Of a stretch of DNA of 64,000 bases, positions 55,235 to 64,000 are shown piece by piece (position 1 is the stretch's first letter; every line of letters starts with the position of its first letter). The stretch comes from Planctomycetota bacterium (lineage in GTDB: Bacteria; Planctomycetota; UBA1135; GCA-002686595), in the NCBI GenBank assembly GCA_947484275.1, contig CANKOY010000014.1:1-64000 (forward strand), in the 5' to 3' direction. The notes beneath the pieces were generated by a model, which made no database searches, was not told the DNA's origin, and worked only from the letters and a program-made list of their open reading frames with translations. Both the position numbers and the translations under genes were made by a program.

Positions 55235-56857
55235 ATGGGCGCGGATTCGCTGTACCTGGAGGTCTCCCAACATCTCTTCGCGGCAGCGGCGGAGGAGATG
55301 GGCGCGTCGCTGATGCGCTCTTCGTTCTCTCCGAACATCCAGGAACGGCGCGACTTCTCCTGCGCTGTGTTTGACGGCGAGGGACAAATGCTGAGTCAGG
55401 CGGCTCACATCCCCATTCACCTTGGTTCGATTCCACTGTGCGTGCGCGCGGCCCTGGACACCTTTGACCTTGAGCCCGGCGACGTCGTGATCCTCAACGA
55501 CCCGTACCGCGGCGGCACGCATTTGCCGGACGTCACGCTCGTGACGCCGGTGTTTCTCTCGCGACGCAAGAAACCCGAGTTCCTGTGCGCCAATCGCGCG
55601 CATCATGCCGACATCGGCGGCGCGTGGCCCGGCTCCATGGCGCCCGCCTACGATCTGCACGGCGAAGGGCTGGTGATTCCGCCCACGCGTCTGATTCGCA
55701 ACGGCCGCCTCCAGCGCGAGGTCTTCGATCTGCTCTTGGCCAACATGCGCGTTCCGCGGGAACGCGAAGGCGATCTCCGCGCGCAGTTGGCCGCCAATGG
55801 AGTCGGAGCGGCGCGACTCCGGGCACTGGCCGAGGAACAGGGACTGCGGAGCTTGTGCCGCAGCGGCGCGAGTCTCTTGGACTGGACCGAACGCCTGACT
55901 CGTGCCGAGATCTCCGCGCTGCCCAGGCGCAAGGTTCGCGCCGAAGACGTGCTCGAGACCATTCACGGTCCGGTGCGCGTTTGCGTGGAGATCGCGCGCC
56001 AAGGTCGAGAAATGGTCTTCGATTGGCGCGCCTGCGACGATCAGTCCAAGGCGCCGGTCAACGCCACGCGCGCAGTGGCGTTGTCCGCAGTGTTCTATGT
56101 GCTGCGCCTATTGCTGCCACAGGGTACGCCCACGAACGACGGGCTCTTGCGCCCCGCGCGCATATTGACGCGTCCCGGCAGCGTCGTTGACGCGCGCTAC
56201 CCCGCGCCCGTGGCCGCGGGCAACGTCGAGACCAGTCAGCGGCTCGTGGACGTGCTTCTGGCCGCTTTCGCCAAGCTCGACCCGCGGCGCTTTCCGGCTT
56301 CGAGCTCGGGAACGATGAGCAATCTGTCGTTCGGCGGCGAGCGAGCCGCGCGTGGGCTAGCTGGCGCGGACGCGAGCTACACCTACTATGAGACCATCGC
56401 CGGCGGCGCCGGCGGCGGCCCGAGCGGTCCTGGGGCGCACGCGGTGCACACGCACATGACCAACACGCGCAACACGCCGATCGAAGCGTTGGAAACACAA
56501 TTTCCCGCGCGGGTCGTGGAACTTGCCGTGCGGCGTGGAAGCGGTGGCACAGGTCGAGCCAAGGGCGGCGACGGAATCAAGAAGCGCCTGCGGTTTTTGC
56601 GGGCCGCGCACGTGGGCTGGATTGCTGATCGCGCGCAACTGGGCCCCGGGGGCCTTGGCGGCGGGGGGCGCGGTGCCGCAGGTCGCGCGGCGCTTGCACG
56701 CGGCTTGGGCCGCAGCGAAACGCTCGCGGCGCAGGTCACGCTCTCGGTGGTTCCGGGCGACGAACTGACGCTCCTGACTCCCGGCGGAGGCGGCTTCGGG
56801 CGAGGCAAGCATCGGCCCACGGCGCCTCGGCGCGGACCTGACGACGCTGCGCATTGA
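55235..56857 (+). CDS. Hydantoinase B / oxoprolinase family protein
   Basis: 540-aa HyuB-type subunit of an ATP-dependent hydantoinase, acetone carboxylase or 5-oxoprolinase-like enzyme. Seen: RSSFSPNIQERRDFSCAVFD, HIPIHLGSIPLCV, GDVVILNDPYRGGTHLPDVTLV, NVETSQRLVDVLLAAFAKL, and ETIAGGAGGGPSGPGAHAVHTHMTNTRNTPIEALE. All are hallmarks of the family, and the length is normal. The partner HyuA subunit, usually adjacent or fused, is absent from the window. The substrate is therefore unknown. It stands alone between gspK and purA. Confidence 0.9.
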   Translation: MGADSLYLEVSQHLFAAAAEEMGASLMRSSFSPNIQERRDFSCAVFDGEGQMLSQAAHIPIHLGSIPLCVRAALDTFDLEPGDVVILNDPYRGGTHLPDVTLVTPVFLSRRKKPEFLCANRAHHADIGGAWPGSMAPAYDLHGEGLVIPPTRLIRNGRLQREVFDLLLANMRVPREREGDLRAQLAANGVGAARLRALAEEQGLRSLCRSGASLLDWTERLTRAEISALPRRKVRAEDVLETIHGPVRVCVEIARQGREMVFDWRACDDQSKAPVNATRAVALSAVFYVLRLLLPQGTPTNDGLLRPARILTRPGSVVDARYPAPVAAGNVETSQRLVDVLLAAFAKLDPRRFPASSSGTMSNLSFGGERAARGLAGADASYTYYETIAGGAGGGPSGPGAHAVHTHMTNTRNTPIEALETQFPARVVELAVRRGSGGTGRAKGGDGIKKRLRFLRAAHVGWIADRAQLGPGGLGGGGRGAAGRAALARGLGRSETLAAQVTLSVVPGDELTLLTPGGGGFGRGKHRPTAPRRGPDDAAH

Positions 56858-56963
56858 AAAGGCTTGCCGGTCACTGTGCGGAGCGCGAGAATCCGCGCTG
56901 AAGTTCGCTCCCGGCCTCGCCGCCAATTCGCCCCGCGTTCCCGACAACCGACTAGAAAAAGCA

Positions 56964-58277
56964 ATGCCCGCCGTCAGTGTGTTCGGTGCCCAGTGGGGCG
57001 ACGAGGGGAAAGGCAAGATCATCGACCTCAAGGCAGCGGAAGCCGACGTGGTCGTGCGCTACCAGGGAGGTGCCAACGCGGGCCACACCGTGGTCGTCGC
57101 GGGCGCGAAGTACGTGCTGCACTTGATTCCCTCGGGCATCCTGCACCCTGGCAAGCTCAACGTCATCGGCAACGGCGTGGCCCTTGACCCGATCAAGTTC
57201 CTCCAGGAAGTCGAAGGCCTGCGCGCGCGCGGCGTGCGCGTGGACGGCACGAACTTGCGCCTCTCGGCCTCGGCCCACGTGATTTTCGAGCACCATCGGC
57301 GCATCGACCAACTCTCCGAACGCTGGCGCGGTGACGGACGCATCGGAACCACCGGTCGCGGCATTGGGCCGTGCTACGCGGACAAGGCAGCGCGCACAGG
57401 ATTGCGCGTCAGCGACCTCTTGGATCCTGAATTGGCGCGAAGCCGCCTCAGGGCCGCACTGGCGGAGAAGAACGCGTTGATTCGCCAGGTCCACGGGGAG
57501 GCGGAGCTCGACTTCGAAGTCGAGCTTTCGCGCTACGCGTCCCTGGCTGGCCAGCTGGCGCCATTCGTCGGCGACACTGGAGCGCAGGTGCGCGCCGCCT
57601 GGCAAGCCAATCGGCGCATCCTGTTCGAGGGCGCCCAGGGCGCGATGCTGGACATCGACCACGGTACCTATCCATTCGTGACCTCTTCGAGCACGGGCGT
57701 CGACGGGATTCCCGCGGGCGCCGCGTTCCCGGCGCGCTGGATTGAGCGCGCGATCGGGATCGCCAAGGCCTACTGCACACGCGTGGGCGAGGGGCCGTTC
57801 CCTTCGGAGCAGCATGGTGCCCTCGGCGAACGGATACGCGAAGCGGGCAACGAATACGGCGCGACGACGGGTCGTCCGCGCCGCTGCGGCTGGCTCGATG
57901 CTCCGCAGATGCGCTACACCCTGGGTTGGAACGGCGCCACCAGTTGGATCATGACCAACCTCGATGTGCTGACGGGCTTCGATTCGATTCCCGTTGGCGT
58001 CGGCTATCGCCTGGGTTCGAAAACCTACGCGGAGTATCCCGCGGCCCTGCCGGGGATCGAGGGTCTCGAAGTCGAGTACACGAGTTTCCCGGGCTGGAGC
58101 GAGGACATCACCGCCGTGCGCCACTATGAGCGCTTGCCTCGGCGCTGTCGCGAGTACGTCGAGGCCGTAGAGAAGCTGATCGGCGTGCCGATCGAAATGC
58201 TCTCGGTCGGACCCGAACGCGATCAGGTCATCCCGCGTCAACCGGAGCAGATTCCCGCCCACGCTGGCGCACGCTAG
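56964..58277 (+). CDS. purA: Adenylosuccinate synthetase
   Basis: Makes adenylosuccinate from IMP and aspartate using GTP, committing purines to AMP. 437 aa, the family length. GTP-binding GDEGKGK at residues 12-18, catalytic Asp in that motif and His in GANAGHTVV, TTGRGIGPCYADK, FEGAQGAMLDIDHGTYPFVTSS and VGYRL are all present. A 17-nt sequence spanning its stop is repeated at 51396. uppS follows after 191 nt. Confidence 0.97.
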   Translation: MPAVSVFGAQWGDEGKGKIIDLKAAEADVVVRYQGGANAGHTVVVAGAKYVLHLIPSGILHPGKLNVIGNGVALDPIKFLQEVEGLRARGVRVDGTNLRLSASAHVIFEHHRRIDQLSERWRGDGRIGTTGRGIGPCYADKAARTGLRVSDLLDPELARSRLRAALAEKNALIRQVHGEAELDFEVELSRYASLAGQLAPFVGDTGAQVRAAWQANRRILFEGAQGAMLDIDHGTYPFVTSSSTGVDGIPAGAAFPARWIERAIGIAKAYCTRVGEGPFPSEQHGALGERIREAGNEYGATTGRPRRCGWLDAPQMRYTLGWNGATSWIMTNLDVLTGFDSIPVGVGYRLGSKTYAEYPAALPGIEGLEVEYTSFPGWSEDITAVRHYERLPRRCREYVEAVEKLIGVPIEMLSVGPERDQVIPRQPEQIPAHAGAR

Positions 58278-58284
58278 GAGCACG

Positions 58285-58455
58285 TTGAAGGCATCGCCTA
58301 CTTGGCTGCGCGTGCATCGGCGAACCACCGTCGCCCTGGCGACATTGTCCTCGGCTTGCTCAGCGGTCGCCTTCAGCAGCTCACTCGCGCGGCGCTCCTC
58401 GTCTTGCCTTCGCGCGCGGAGTCTGGCGGCGCAGACCCATTCAGCGGGCTCCTAG
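58285..58455 (+). CDS. Possible small exported peptide (low confidence)
   Basis: A 56-codon frame between purA and uppS opens at TTG with AGGAG 4 nt upstream, inside the 17-nt repeat that spans the purA stop. The predicted peptide has a basic start and a hydrophobic run (TTVALATLSSACSAVAF) like a signal peptide with a lipobox-like SSAC. The Ser/Arg-rich remainder could equally be translated noise. Confidence 0.2.
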   Translation: MKASPTWLRVHRRTTVALATLSSACSAVAFSSSLARRSSSCLRARSLAAQTHSAGS

Positions 58456-58468
58456 GGCGACCGAACCC

Positions 58469-59302
58469 ATGGCCCGCGATTTCGAGCCCTCGAACGAAGC
58501 GAAGAGCGAACGGCCGAAGGTCGCCCGACCGGATTTCGGCGGTCCGTTCCCCGAGCACATCGCTGTGATCATGGACGGCAACGGACGCTGGGCCCAGCAG
58601 CGCGGCATGCGCCGCATCTGGGGCCACCGCGAGGGCATCCGCAGCGTGCGCGAGATCACCACCGAGTGCGCGCGCATGGGCGTGCGCTCTTTGACTCTGT
58701 ACGCGTTCTCTGTGGAGAATTGGAAACGGCCGAGCCTCGAGGTGCGCTACTTGATGCGCCTGCTGCGCCGATTCCTGGTGCAGGAGCGGCCGACGCTCCT
58801 GCGCAATGGCGTGCGCCTGCGCGGCATCGGGCGCCTGGACACTCTGCCCGATGAGGCGCGCGCGGCCCTGGCCGAAACCGAGCGCTTGACTGCCGGTGGT
58901 GACGGAATGCTGCTGCGGCTGGCGCTCTCCTATGGATCGCGCAGCGAAATCGCCGACGCCCTGCGCCAGATCGTGCGCGACGCGAAGAGTGGCGCGCTCT
59001 TGCCCGAGCGCATCGATGAGGAAACCCTGCGCCGCTACCTCTACGATCCGACGACACCCGATCCAGATCTGTTGATCCGCACCGCTGGCGAGATGCGGGT
59101 TTCTAATTTCCTCCTGTGGCAGATCTCGTATTCAGAGATCCATATCACGGAGGAGTGCTGGCCTGCGTTCCGCACGCCTCAGCTGCACGCGGCCCTGCGC
59201 GAGTACGCCGGTCGCGTGCGCAAGTTCGGCGGCCTGATCCACGATGTGGCCCCCGAGCCCAACTTCACGGACCGGGTCGCGTCGGACCGCGAGCGGGCCT
59301 GA
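58469..59302 (+). CDS. uppS: Undecaprenyl diphosphate synthase
   Basis: cis-Prenyltransferase that elongates FPP to the C55 carrier lipid needed for peptidoglycan and O-antigen. 277 aa with an unconserved ~27-residue N-terminal extension, then AVIMDGNGRWA (catalytic Asp36), GHREGIRSVREI, LTLYAFSVENWKRP, LALSYGSRSEI, DPDLLIRTAGEMRVSNFLLWQ and YSEI, covering conserved regions I-V. It lies 9 nt from cdsA, the usual uppS-cdsA pair. Confidence 0.96.
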   Translation: MARDFEPSNEAKSERPKVARPDFGGPFPEHIAVIMDGNGRWAQQRGMRRIWGHREGIRSVREITTECARMGVRSLTLYAFSVENWKRPSLEVRYLMRLLRRFLVQERPTLLRNGVRLRGIGRLDTLPDEARAALAETERLTAGGDGMLLRLALSYGSRSEIADALRQIVRDAKSGALLPERIDEETLRRYLYDPTTPDPDLLIRTAGEMRVSNFLLWQISYSEIHITEECWPAFRTPQLHAALREYAGRVRKFGGLIHDVAPEPNFTDRVASDRERA

Positions 59303-59311
59303 GCCAGCTGC

Positions 59312-60394
59312 ATGACAGAAGCACCCCAACCGGGCGTCCAGAATGCAGCGACGCCCGCGGCACGTCCTGGCAAGTCGAGGCTGGCGCGAATTCGCGAGCG
59401 CACGCTCTTCGGCAGCGGACTCGCGCTTTTTTGCGCGGGAGTGCTCTGGCTGGCGAACACCCTGGGCCATGCCACGCCGATCTTGTACATCGGCGCGGGC
59501 CTCGCGCTCCTGGGGCTGATCGAGGTCAGTCTGATGGGCACGATTTTCCTGCGCGCCCTGCCCGTGATCCTGATCGTTCCGCTGGTCGGCGTGACATTGC
59601 TGGAGTACGCGTTCATCCAGCGGCCGTCGGACGCTCGCCCCTGGGAGCAACTGCTGCTCGAATTTGCCCTCGCCGCTTCGCTCGCGGCCAGCGTGCACGC
59701 GATCACCCGCGGACTGGGCCGTTTCACCCTGGCGCGCCAGATCCTGGTCCTCGCGCTATGTGTCACGGTGACCGGGGGCTTTGCATGGCTCGACAGCCGC
59801 GATCTCGCGCCGCTCGACGCGCCCACGCTCTGCGCCGGTTTCATTGGGGCGGCGTGGATCGTGGCGCTCTTGGTCAATAGTTCCGCCAGCCGGCGGCTCG
59901 ACATGCTCGTGGCGGTGGGCCTGGCCGCCTGGATCGCCGTGCCATTGCCCGCGCTAGCTCAGGTCTTCCGTCACTTTGGCGTAGCCGGCCTGATAAGTCT
60001 GGTCGTGCTCTCCAAGATTGGCGACGTGGCGGGCTACTACGTTGGCAATGCCATCGGACGCCGGCGTCCTTTCCCCAACCTGAGCCCCGGCAAGACCGTC
60101 GCCGGTTGCGTCGCGTCATTCGTCGCCGGCCTCGCCGCGGGCGGAACGTTGTGGAGCATGGAGCTGCTGCCGGCCGGCACAATCGGCGTCGCCGGGGGGA
60201 TCATCGCGGGCGCGTGCATCAACATCGCTTCCCAGGCCGGCGATTTGGCCGAGTCCTGGGTCAAGCGCAAAGCGCGCGTGAAGGACTCTTCGAGTTGGCT
60301 GGGTCCTTCCGGAGGCATCCTGGACGTGGTCGATAGCCTGCTATTCAGCGTGCCCGCGGCGCTGATCCTGTGGCCCGTGATTTTCGGCCTGTGA
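59312..60394 (+). CDS. cdsA: Phosphatidate cytidylyltransferase
   Basis: Makes CDP-diacylglycerol for phospholipid synthesis in the inner membrane. 360 aa with about eight TM helices. The C-terminal signature KRKARVKDSSSWLGPSGGILDVVDSLLF and the upstream KIGDVAGYYVGNAIGRR and SPGKTVAGC are diagnostic. The GHGG of the usual signature is GPSGG here. The first ~40 residues are a polar cytoplasmic extension. Forms an operon with uppS. Confidence 0.93.
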   Translation: MTEAPQPGVQNAATPAARPGKSRLARIRERTLFGSGLALFCAGVLWLANTLGHATPILYIGAGLALLGLIEVSLMGTIFLRALPVILIVPLVGVTLLEYAFIQRPSDARPWEQLLLEFALAASLAASVHAITRGLGRFTLARQILVLALCVTVTGGFAWLDSRDLAPLDAPTLCAGFIGAAWIVALLVNSSASRRLDMLVAVGLAAWIAVPLPALAQVFRHFGVAGLISLVVLSKIGDVAGYYVGNAIGRRRPFPNLSPGKTVAGCVASFVAGLAAGGTLWSMELLPAGTIGVAGGIIAGACINIASQAGDLAESWVKRKARVKDSSSWLGPSGGILDVVDSLLFSVPAALILWPVIFGL

Positions 60395-60563
60395 GCGCCG
60401 GCCGGGCTTCGTTGCCAGTCGCGATCCGGCTGGGTTCGAATTCAGGCACTTGCGCCACGGGCGCCGGTGGTCGATCCTCGAACGCGCCTGACTCGTCGCC
60501 CTTTGGCGGCAAGCCTCATTCCGGGACGGGCAATCCCATTCACTGCAATCACACGGGGACTAC

Positions 60564-61694
60564 TTGGCAGAAGTGACCATCCCGCTGCGCTCCCACGAGG
60601 AGGCCATCCTCGTGCTCGGGCCCTACGATAGACACGCGAAGCTCCTGCGACAGGCGTTGGACATCGAGATCTTCACGCGCAACGGGAACTTGCGGCTGAA
60701 GGGTTCTGACGAGCAAGTTGCCGAGGCGCGCAGGCGTGTTGATCACCTCCTGGGGAAATTGCGCAAGGGCCGCGAACTCGAACCCAAGGAGGTCGAGGCG
60801 ATCCTGGTGCGGCCCAGCGACACCGCGCCGAGCGAAGCGAGCGCACCGATCAGCGGCATTCGCGCTGCCTCGCGCACGACCCCCGGTGGTTCGCGCAGAG
60901 GTTCGGCTGCGCGCAGTACGAACGGCGGCGAGCGACGAGGAGCCGCCGCAGGTGCCTTCGGGCGCGCTGGTTCTGGCACAGAGGGTGCGGCGACTTCCGG
61001 GGCCTCCGCGCTGCGGCTTCAGACCTTCACTGCCCGGCCCTTCGAACCGCGGGGAGAGCACCAGCGTCGCTACATGGAGCAAATGCAGCGCAAGAGTCTG
61101 GTGTTTGGAATCGGCGCTGCGGGCACAGGCAAGACCTACCTCGCCGTCGCGGCGGGCGTGCGAGCATTGCGCGCTGGGGACGTGCGTCGAATCGTGATGA
61201 CCCGACCCGTCGTCGAGGCCGGCGAGCACCTCGGTTTCTTGCCCGGCGATTTGCAGGCCAAGCTCGATCCGTACCTGCGGCCCGTCTACGACGCCTTGCG
61301 CGATCTTGTGGACGTTGAGGACATCATCCGGCTGGAAGAGGCTGGAGTGCTCGAGGTCGCGCCCCTGGCATACATGCGCGGCCGCACCCTGAGCAACGCC
61401 TTCGTGATCCTGGACGAAGCCCAGAACACGACCATGCCGCAGATGAAAATGTTTCTGACGCGCCTTGGCGAGGGGTCGAAAATGGTCGTGACCGGCGATC
61501 CCTCCCAGACCGATCTCGAGCGCGGCCAGCGTTCCGGATTGGCCGACGCTGTGGCGCGCATGCAGGGATTTGCGGACGTCGGAGTCACAGAATTCACGCT
61601 CAAGGACGTCTGTCGCCACCCCCTGGTCGAACAGATCGTGCGAGCCTATGAGAGCCCCGCGCGCGGGTTGTACGACGAAGGCCCGATGGCGTGA
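60564..61694 (+). CDS. phoH: PhoH-family ATPase (YbeZ-like)
   Basis: Cytoplasmic P-loop ATPase of the PhoH family, thought to act with YbeY in RNA metabolism. 376 aa: KH-like N-terminal domain (~1-85), an Ala/Gly/Arg/Ser-rich linker (~95-155), then the ATPase domain with Walker [10 protein letters not shown] (~183-191), [18 protein letters not shown] (Walker B, ~282-290), [10 protein letters not shown] and [14 protein letters not shown] start after a GGGGAC stretch; the linker is an unusual extra. Overlaps ybeY by 4 nt, the conserved gene order. Confidence 0.93.
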   Translation: MAEVTIPLRSHEEAILVLGPYDRHAKLLRQALDIEIFTRNGNLRLKGSDEQVAEARRRVDHLLGKLRKGRELEPKEVEAILVRPSDTAPSEASAPISGIRAASRTTPGGSRRGSAARSTNGGERRGAAAGAFGRAGSGTEGAATSGASALRLQTFTARPFEPRGEHQRRYMEQMQRKSLVFGIGAAGTGKTYLAVAAGVRALRAGDVRRIVMTRPVVEAGEHLGFLPGDLQAKLDPYLRPVYDALRDLVDVEDIIRLEEAGVLEVAPLAYMRGRTLSNAFVILDEAQNTTMPQMKMFLTRLGEGSKMVVTGDPSQTDLERGQRSGLADAVARMQGFADVGVTEFTLKDVCRHPLVEQIVRAYESPARGLYDEGPMA

Positions 61695-62179
61695 AGTCGC
61701 GTTCCGCGCGAGGCAAGGCGGGCCCCACCAGGCCGGCACCGATCGCGATCGCGTGGCTCGGTCGCCCGCGGCCGCTGTCCGACGCAAAGGCGCGCAAGGT
61801 TGCTCGCGCGGCGTTGCGTTTGGGCAAGCGCGCGGGGGCGCCGCTCTCCTTGGTCTTTGTGGACGACCGCACCCTCGCGCGCATGCACGGCCGATGGCTA
61901 GGGGACAGTCGACCCACCGACGTGATCAGTTTCGACCTTGGGAATGGCGGTCGGGGACCGGTGGGGGAGCTGTACATCTCTGTCCAGCGGGCGGTTCGAG
62001 TGGCGCGTGAGCGTGGCGTGCCGGCGGAACGGGAACTCGCCCTCTACATCGCGCACGGTTGCCTGCATCTGTGCGGGTTCGACGACCACAGCACGCACGA
62101 TCGCCGCGCGATGCGTGTCGCCGAGCGCAGCGTACTCGCCGAGCTGGGCTTCGCGGACGACCCGAACGCATTCGAGTAG
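61691..62179 (+). CDS. ybeY: Endoribonuclease YbeY
   Basis: Zinc-dependent single-strand endoribonuclease for 16S rRNA maturation and 70S quality control. 162 aa. Seen: [14 protein letters not shown]-type segment with GELYIS, and the metal motif [12 protein letters not shown] from His122 with His126. The third His sits one residue later than in E. coli (HX3HX6H instead of HX3HX5H), because of an extra Asp in GFDDH. GTG start overlaps the phoH stop (GTGA). The N-terminal ~25 residues are basic and less conserved. Confidence 0.92.
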   Translation: MKSRSARGKAGPTRPAPIAIAWLGRPRPLSDAKARKVARAALRLGKRAGAPLSLVFVDDRTLARMHGRWLGDSRPTDVISFDLGNGGRGPVGELYISVQRAVRVARERGVPAERELALYIAHGCLHLCGFDDHSTHDRRAMRVAERSVLAELGFADDPNAFE

Positions 62180-62300
62180 CGTCCCGCGAGTTCGCACGCG
62201 GATTTTTCTCGCGCGCTTCTTGCTTGCACTCTCCCCGGCGATCCGTCACAACGACGCTCATCGGATTCGCGCGACTGGTCCCAGCCGCTCACTCCGGCGC

Positions 62301-63269
62301 ATGGGTTCACTCCCCAACACTGCCCCAAAGCTGACGAGAGTTGCCGCTGTGCGCGCGGCCGTCGTCGAGTTGCGGCCCAAGCGCCCCACCCGAAACGATC
62401 CTCGGGCCGCGCTTCCTGCGCATGTCGCGCGCATCCCCGCGGCCAAGCCGATGCTCGTCAAGTCGCCGAGCGAACCCGCCAATGACCGCCGCCTTCGGGC
62501 GCGAGAGAGTCAGGGGGAACGCGTTCTGCGCCGCCTGTGGCGCGCTTGGCGCAAGGCGAAAACGCCCAGTACACGCAACGAGCTGGCCTTGGCCTATCAG
62601 GATCTCGTGCGAACCGTTGTGCGGCGGTCCTCCATGCGCCTGCCGCGATCCGTGGACCGCGGCGACCTGGAAACCGCAGGCAATTTCGGCCTGATGGCGG
62701 CGATCGAGGGCTTCAATCCGTCCCTCGGTGTGCGCTTTGAGTCTTACGCAGAGTTGCGCATCCGTGGCGCCATGCTCGATGAACTCCGCAGCGAAGACTG
62801 GTTGCCGCGCCCCTGGCGCGCGCGCCTCGAGCGGCACAAGCGCGTGGTTGAGAGTCTGCGCGCCAGCAAAGGTGCCGAGCCGTCCGAGTCCGAAATCGCG
62901 GGCGCCCTGGACCTTGGTCTGAGCGAATACCGCCAACTCTTCGCGGTCAGCCTGCCCGGTGCCCCGAACGGCACGCACACCCTGGCCACCGGCGAGGCCA
63001 GCGGCGACGCCGAGCGCCTCGAGGTGGTGGTCGATCCCCGCCACGACGCGCCCGAAGAGCGACTCTCGCGCGAAGAGCTACTGCGGCTCGTGGCCCAGCG
63101 GCTCTCCGAGCAGGAGTATCGGATCGTCTACCTCAAGTATTGGGAAGAGCTTTCCATGCGCGAGATCGGCGAACTGGAGGGTCTGTCCGAGTCGCGGGTG
63201 TGCAAGGTCCACACCAAGCTCCTCGAGCGCCTGCACGATCGCCTTCGCGTCCAGTTCGGCGCGCGCTAG
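62301..63269 (+). CDS. FliA/WhiG-type sigma-70 family factor
   Basis: 322-aa alternative sigma factor. After a basic, Pro-rich N-terminal extension (~1-75), region 2 is clear (NFGLMAAIEGFNPSLGVRFESYAELRIRGAMLDELRSEDW, ~130-172), followed by region 3 and region 4 with its helix-turn-helix (RIVYLKYWEELSMREIGELEGLSESRVCKVHTKLLERL, ~275-312). FESYA..RIRGA..DELR is the sigma-28 signature. No flagellar genes or anti-sigma factor are in the window, so the regulon is unknown. The start might be further downstream (ATG 62451). Confidence 0.88.
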   Translation: MGSLPNTAPKLTRVAAVRAAVVELRPKRPTRNDPRAALPAHVARIPAAKPMLVKSPSEPANDRRLRARESQGERVLRRLWRAWRKAKTPSTRNELALAYQDLVRTVVRRSSMRLPRSVDRGDLETAGNFGLMAAIEGFNPSLGVRFESYAELRIRGAMLDELRSEDWLPRPWRARLERHKRVVESLRASKGAEPSESEIAGALDLGLSEYRQLFAVSLPGAPNGTHTLATGEASGDAERLEVVVDPRHDAPEERLSREELLRLVAQRLSEQEYRIVYLKYWEELSMREIGELEGLSESRVCKVHTKLLERLHDRLRVQFGAR

Positions 63270-63322
63270 ACGCGGCCTTAAGGCCCTGCGGCGCAGGCCG
63301 CGGCGGCATGGACAAGAAAAGA

Positions 63323-63644
63323 GCGAGGGCACGAAGCGCGGCTTCGTACCCTCGCGGTCCCGCGAATCTATGCCGACCAGTGGCGTCAGCTTCGGTCGGT
63401 TCGCCTCGCCACGGCAGAACCGTGGCACTCCCCATGGCGAACCCCATCGCGGAACGCACCACGCGCCGGGCGTATCCCCATAAACCCAGCGCGAGTGCAT
63501 CTCCCCAGTTCTGCGGGATTCACCGCTGTTTGCGCAGCCGCTACTTCCCGCAGTCCCCAACCCTCCGGCGCCGAGTGGAGTCCCCACCCCCTCGACGTCG
63601 GATGTCCTTTCGCGAGCGGCCGTCTCGGTTGAGACCTGTCGCTC
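63323..63644 (-). ncRNA. Candidate structured RNA ending in a minus-strand terminator
   Basis: Within the 620-nt gene-free stretch 63270-63890 lie successive strong stems: GAGCG..GTCTC-ggtt-GAGAC..CGCTC (63614-63644), CTGCGGGA/TCCCGCAG (63511-63553), nested GGTTCGCC/GGCGAACC around GCCACGG/CCGTGGC (63398-63443), CCGACC/GGTCGG (63373-63399) and a 15-bp stem with a 3-nt loop (63323-63355, one mismatch). Read on the minus strand, that last stem is followed by TCTTTTCTT, as in an intrinsic terminator, while no T-run follows on the plus strand. No match to tmRNA, RNase P, SRP or tRNA signatures was found by eye. Start unknown. Frames open here look non-coding. Confidence 0.35.
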
Positions 63645-63891
63645 ACCTGTTTGATCTCCAATTTCACCTGCATGGGGCTGGCGGGGGTGTTCGCGCCACC
63701 TGGCCCGATGCTGTCCGGACGGCCCCGACGTTGGTGTCGTTCCGCCCTGCATCGCCACTTGGAGGCGCGGAAGAATACGTGTGAAAGGGGCGCGGGCAAA
63801 TTTGGCCTAGCGAAAAGTGGGCCGCCGTGCCTGATACAACTCACAACTTATTGGCAGGCACAAAGTTACATCTCGTCAAGCCCACGCTAAT

Positions 63892-64000
63892 ATGGCCGGC
63901 ATGCCCCCCCCCGAGCGCCCCTTTCGCGAGTACTTTCTGCGTCCAAGCCGCATCGGGCGAATGGAGTCCGCCCAGGGCGCCGGGGAGGCTGTAAACGAGG
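63892..64000 (+). CDS. NifU/IscU-like Fe-S scaffold, cut by the window end
   Basis: Only the first ~36 codons are present. FREYFLRPSRIGRMESAQGAGEA resembles the start of the NifU N-terminal/IscU domain ('HF..P.N.G.....dG.GE.gN'), the scaffold on which Fe-S clusters are built. The diagnostic Cys residues lie beyond the edge. Starts possible at 63892 or 63901. Confidence 0.5.
   Translation, partial: MAGMPPPERPFREYFLRPSRIGRMESAQGAGEAVNE

Noticed and set aside
60395-60563. tRNA-like GGTTCGAATTC in the gap after cdsA
   Set aside because: No acceptor, D or anticodon stems can be built around it.
63386-63844. 152-codon minus-strand frame in the terminal gap
   Set aside because: Composition is not protein-like and it runs across the strong stems; a structured RNA explains the region better.

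Overview
The window reads as chromosome of a GC-rich, Gram-negative planctomycete-type bacterium. Evidence: a secreted protein with the Asp/Asn-rich 'D.N.NGI.DEC' repeats and C-terminal Cys-containing module typical of planctomycete exoproteins (125-1924), many lipobox signal peptides, GTG/TTG starts with few Shine-Dalgarno sequences, and a bacterial microcompartment (BMC) operon. No rRNA, tRNA, CRISPR array, insertion sequence or phage gene is visible. Most of the window is vertically inherited-looking core genome.

Layout. 1-10.5 kb: secreted protein, then a minus-strand three-gene RND efflux operon (adaptor lipoprotein and two different permeases). 10.6-13.6 kb: moeA and lnt, overlapping by 4 nt. 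13.8-22.6 kb: two small membrane/coiled-coil proteins, a terminator, and a complete rod-shape (elongasome) cluster mreB-mreC-mreD-PBP2-rodA, in which PBP2 carries a very large insertion. 22.7-29.6 kb: a ten-gene BMC operon with two BMC-H, one clear BMC-T, one divergent BMC-T-like protein, two BMC-P, a CoA-acylating aldehyde dehydrogenase, two proteins sharing an EutT/PduM-like N-terminal motif (one fused to an ACT domain) and a UPF0210 protein. No PduL, acetate kinase, alcohol dehydrogenase, aldolase or other known signature enzyme lies beside it. This is the best candidate for an undescribed system.

29.7-33.3 kb: HD-GYP response regulator, NadR-like P-loop NTPase, DUF481 porin-like protein, mscL. 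33.3-38.4 kb: minus-strand set of a hypothetical protein and two TPR proteins. 38.9-42.7 kb: large Ig-like lipoprotein and a small lipoprotein. 42.7-45.6 kb: rpsO-pnp with promoter and terminator. 45.9-51.4 kb: a 1602-aa membrane-bound sigma-54 activator with a CBM9-like periplasmic sensor, followed by a possible operator dyad, a weak -24/-12 element and a small exported protein. 51.8-55.1 kb: lipoprotein secretin and GspK-like pseudopilin. 55.2-63.3 kb: hyuB-like gene, purA, uppS, cdsA, phoH-family gene, ybeY and a FliA-type sigma factor. 63.3-63.7 kb: no gene, but a run of strong stems ending in a minus-strand terminator suggests a structured RNA. The window ends in a truncated NifU/IscU-like gene.

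Start codons marked ambiguous rest on signal peptides or spacing. All family assignments are from motif recognition by eye, without database search.
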